DNA of 64,000 nucleotides from JAMXLG01 sp963818925 (lineage in GTDB: Bacteria > Vulcanimicrobiota > Vulcanimicrobiia > Vulcanimicrobiales > Vulcanimicrobiaceae): contig CAWFTN010000001.1 of NCBI GenBank assembly GCA_963818925.1, forward strand, positions 2,852,001-2,916,000. The letters run 5' to 3'. A model generated the notes under the pieces. That model was not told the origin of the DNA. It saw nothing but the letters and a program-made list of their open reading frames with translations, and searched no databases. The translations under genes were made by a program, and so were the position numbers. Position 1 is the first letter of the stretch, and every line of letters starts with the position of its first letter. Below are positions 61,589 through 64,000 of the stretch, piece by piece.

Positions 61589-62887
61589 TTATGACGCGAG
61601 TTCATCGCGGGCGAAAATGAAGCGGTCGTCGCGCCGCCACCAGCCGTCTAATGCAAGGGCCGGATGGATGAACTGCTCGCCGAGCGCGCGTGCGGCGATC
61701 CATTTCGCGATAAGCGTGGGCTGCGGAAAGCCGCCCGCGACGTCGAAGCACCCGCTCTCATAGTAACCAGAATGCACGGTCAGCAACGAGTCCCAATCAT
61801 AGGCACCGAAGAGTGCCCACACCGTAAATGCACGCACGTGTGCTCCCGATGCGCGAAGCGCCTGTGTTTGCGAATAGAGCTCTTCGAGCCAGCGTATCTG
61901 CTCGTCGCACGGTGCAGCTAGGTGGGCTTCGGTGATCGCGATCGGCCGATGATATCGGTCCCATGCCTCGCGTCCGAGCATTGCGATTCCCCCGAGCGGC
62001 CACTCCCGTACGCGAACGGCTTCAACGTCGACGTAACGATCGAGGCCATTGCCGCCGACGACGACATCAGGATAGCGGTCAAGGCGGTGGTCCAACACGC
62101 GCTCGCTGGTGACGTAGTAGTTGAGGCCCAGAATATCGGGCGGGAAGACGCATCGTTCGAGCACCGCGTCGCTCACGTCGACGCCGGCCTTTTCGAAAAA
62201 TCGTCGCATCTCGACATTGCGATCGAACCGTCCGCACAGCAGATCGAGCGACGTCCACCGCCGTTCGTTCTCGTGCACCGCCTGATACTGCAACTCAAGC
62301 GTGGCATAGCTCTTTCCGAGATCTTCGGTTTGAACGAGTTGCGCCTGCGGGATCACCTCACGAATCGCCCGCATCGCGCGCGCGACGCCCTCGACTTGGT
62401 TGAATAGCGCGCGCCCGAAGGAGACGACGTCCTTTGCATGAGGGTACCAATGGCCGTATAACGCGGAGAAGCGCGCAGTCGTCAGCGGCTCATTCACCGG
62501 TGTAAACTTGCGCAGCCAGGGATACCGCTGCGCTACTGCGCGCGCAAATCGCGCAAGCTTCTGTGGAAAATTCGGATCGAGCAGATCGGTGTTCAGTGGG
62601 CCGCTGCCGTGATGGAGCAGCGTCGCGATCGGCTCGATGCCGAGCTCCCGCATGCGCGCCAGTCGCTCGTCCGTCCACGACCAGTCTGCCGATTCGAGTC
62701 CGTTTGGTGCGATGCGTTCCCAAAGCACCGGGTACCGGAGCGTTTTGATTCCGAGAGCCGCGATCGCATCGAGGTCGTTAATTCGCTGATGGTGGCCGGT
62801 TCGATGCGTTTGGTCGACGATACGATCGCGGACGCGAGCGACGGTGCATTCGATTCCGCCCCAAACTTCTAGGCCACCTGTGTCCAT
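61589..62887 (-). CDS. Family 1 glycoside hydrolase-like protein
   Basis: 432 residues. Acid/base Glu in TPVNEPLTTARFSALYGHWYPH, nucleophile Glu in PIAITEAHLAAP, and a TIM-barrel frame (LRYPVLWERIAPNG, LLHHGSGPLN). The overall pattern is closer to the GH1-like proteins found in nucleotide-sugar clusters than to digestive beta-glucosidases. Overlaps glf by 19 bases, so the two are coupled. Substrate unknown. Confidence 0.85.
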   Translation of the reverse strand: MDTGGLEVWGGIECTVARVRDRIVDQTHRTGHHQRINDLDAIAALGIKTLRYPVLWERIAPNGLESADWSWTDERLARMRELGIEPIATLLHHGSGPLNTDLLDPNFPQKLARFARAVAQRYPWLRKFTPVNEPLTTARFSALYGHWYPHAKDVVSFGRALFNQVEGVARAMRAIREVIPQAQLVQTEDLGKSYATLELQYQAVHENERRWTSLDLLCGRFDRNVEMRRFFEKAGVDVSDAVLERCVFPPDILGLNYYVTSERVLDHRLDRYPDVVVGGNGLDRYVDVEAVRVREWPLGGIAMLGREAWDRYHRPIAITEAHLAAPCDEQIRWLEELYSQTQALRASGAHVRAFTVWALFGAYDWDSLLTVHSGYYESGCFDVAGGFPQPTLIAKWIAARALGEQFIHPALALDGWWRRDDRFIFARDELAS

Positions 62888-63993
62888 GTCTGCGCGCCTT
62901 TGATCTTTGCGTATGTCGTCAGCGCCTGGGCGACGACCTGGTCCATGTTGTAATACTTATACGTAGCAAGACGCCCCACGAAGTGTACGTCCGGCGTCGC
63001 ATCCGCAAGCGCCTTATATTGCGCATAGAGCGCTGCGTTCTCCGGACGCGGCACCGGATAGTACGGATCGCCATCACCCTGCGAATATTCGTACGTCACG
63101 CTCGTTTTTGCATGCGATTGCCCCGTGAGGTGTTTGTATTCCGTCACGCGCGTATATGCGTGCTCCGTCGGATAATTCACGACGGCCACCGGCTGCAGCC
63201 ACTCTCGATCGAGGGTCCGGTGATCGAAACGTAGCGACCGGTACGGCAATTTGCCGAAGCGATACCCGAAGTACTCATCGATTGGGCCCGTATAGACCAT
63301 CTGACCGGCATCGATTTCATCGACGACGTCGCGGTAATCGACGCCCAGCATCAGCTCGATATTCGGAAGATCCAGCATGTTTTCAAACATGCGGGTATAG
63401 CCGTTTTGCGGCATCGCCTGATACGTGTCGTCGAAATACCGGTCGTCACGATTCGTTCGAATCGGAATACGAGAGGTCACCGACGCATCCAGTTCGCTCG
63501 GATCGAGTCCCCATTGCTTGCGCGTATAGCCTTGAAAGAAGAGTTCGTAGAGTTCGCGTCCTACGCGGGAAACCACGACGTCTTCCGATGTGCGTATCCG
63601 TTCGACGCGTTCAGCGCGCTCGGCGAAGAACGCTTCCAGGTCTTCGCTTTCGAGCTGCAGACCATAGAGCCGGTTGACTGTGTCGAGATTGATCGGCATG
63701 GGCAGCAGCATGTTTCGCAAGGATGCGAGTACGCGGTGTTCGTACGGACGCCACTCGGTAAAGCGTGAGAGATACCTGAACACTTCAGCGGAGTTCGTGT
63801 GAAAAATATGCGGCCCATATTGATGGATAAGGAGGCCGTCGCCATCCTTGCAGTCGTATGCGTTGCCCGCGATATGCGGGCGGCGGTCGACCACGAGTAC
63901 GCGTTTTCCGCCGTCTGCCGCCAATCGCTCCGCGATGACGCTGCCGGCGAATCCCGCACCGACGACGAGATAATCCACGCACGGCTTCTTCAT
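62869..63993 (-). CDS. glf: UDP-galactopyranose mutase
   Basis: 374 residues. FAD-binding GAGFAGSVIAERLA (Rossmann), RPHIAGNAYD, HQYGPHIFHT, and the C-terminal Arg/Tyr region FVGRLATYKYYNMDQVVAQAL. Converts UDP-galactopyranose to UDP-galactofuranose for surface glycans. First gene of the sugar run glf-GH1-galM, and complete within the window (start at 63993). Confidence 0.96.
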   Translation of the reverse strand: MKKPCVDYLVVGAGFAGSVIAERLAADGGKRVLVVDRRPHIAGNAYDCKDGDGLLIHQYGPHIFHTNSAEVFRYLSRFTEWRPYEHRVLASLRNMLLPMPINLDTVNRLYGLQLESEDLEAFFAERAERVERIRTSEDVVVSRVGRELYELFFQGYTRKQWGLDPSELDASVTSRIPIRTNRDDRYFDDTYQAMPQNGYTRMFENMLDLPNIELMLGVDYRDVVDEIDAGQMVYTGPIDEYFGYRFGKLPYRSLRFDHRTLDREWLQPVAVVNYPTEHAYTRVTEYKHLTGQSHAKTSVTYEYSQGDGDPYYPVPRPENAALYAQYKALADATPDVHFVGRLATYKYYNMDQVVAQALTTYAKIKGAQTWTQVA

Positions 63994-64000
63994 CCGGCTA

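Noticed and set aside
1..64000. tRNA or rRNA genes
   Set aside because: No cloverleaf-like or rRNA-like segment noticed in the intergenic gaps by eye; a tRNAscan/Infernal run would settle it.

Overview
The window is a 64 kb, GC-rich (about 60% by eye), densely coded bacterial chromosome segment. ATGA or GTGA overlaps between neighbours are common, and GTG and TTG starts are frequent. I see no rRNA, tRNA, CRISPR array, transposase or phage gene. The content (FtsEX, an EnvC-type activator, Min system, RodA, RNase E/G, secreted sedolisin, polyhydroxyalkanoate genes, thiosulfate-type cytochrome) fits a free-living soil or rock bacterium. Together with the split families it makes me think of Candidatus Eremiobacterota (WPS-2) or a relative. 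That is an impression only; no marker gene here settles the taxonomy.

Layout. 1-2125: a sedolisin lipoprotein with a frame break, and a carboxymuconolactone-decarboxylase-like protein. 2146-6411: one 1421-residue polypeptide carrying two lipoyl domains, an E3-binding domain, an E2 acyltransferase and a full E1 2-oxoglutarate dehydrogenase. 6626-9123: a YeiH-type exporter, a TsdA-like dihaem cytochrome and a secreted DsrE-like protein. 9303-14219: dienelactone hydrolase, RmuC, exported peroxiredoxin and two paralogous secreted proteins of unknown function. 14269-15417: acyl-CoA dehydrogenase. 15466-23052: a tight operon ftsE-ftsX-histidine kinase-response regulator/GGDEF-M23 peptidase-two S41 proteases, linking septum signalling to wall remodelling. 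23108-28616: beta-propeller lipoprotein, HAD phosphatase and RNase E/G. 28790-31555: PilZ, cupin, LRR-like and methyltransferase genes. 31561-36241: minC, two minD, minE, an AlkB-like dioxygenase and rodA, all on the minus strand. 36449-46072: M48 protease, DUF697, RDD, SpoIIM (frameshifted), and a DUF58/MoxR/DUF4350/DUF4129/membrane gene run. 46137-48411: MOSC, a winged-helix/membrane pair and a pilin-like protein. 48485-59763: polyhydroxyalkanoate region (two phaB-like reductases, phaC, XRE regulator, phasin) with a hairpin repeat array, a decayed sensor gene and a giant kinase-phosphatase. 59791-63993: XRE regulator, aldose epimerase, GH1-like hydrolase and UDP-galactopyranose mutase.

Most notable: the lipoyl-E2-E1 fusion; two adjacent MinD genes in one operon; a two-component pair inside an ftsEX-envC operon; two genes (HAD after rne, AlkB after minE) whose conserved N-termini lie in the -1 frame of the gene before, with no ATG, GTG or TTG start; and a hairpin repeat whose three locations are all between convergent genes.
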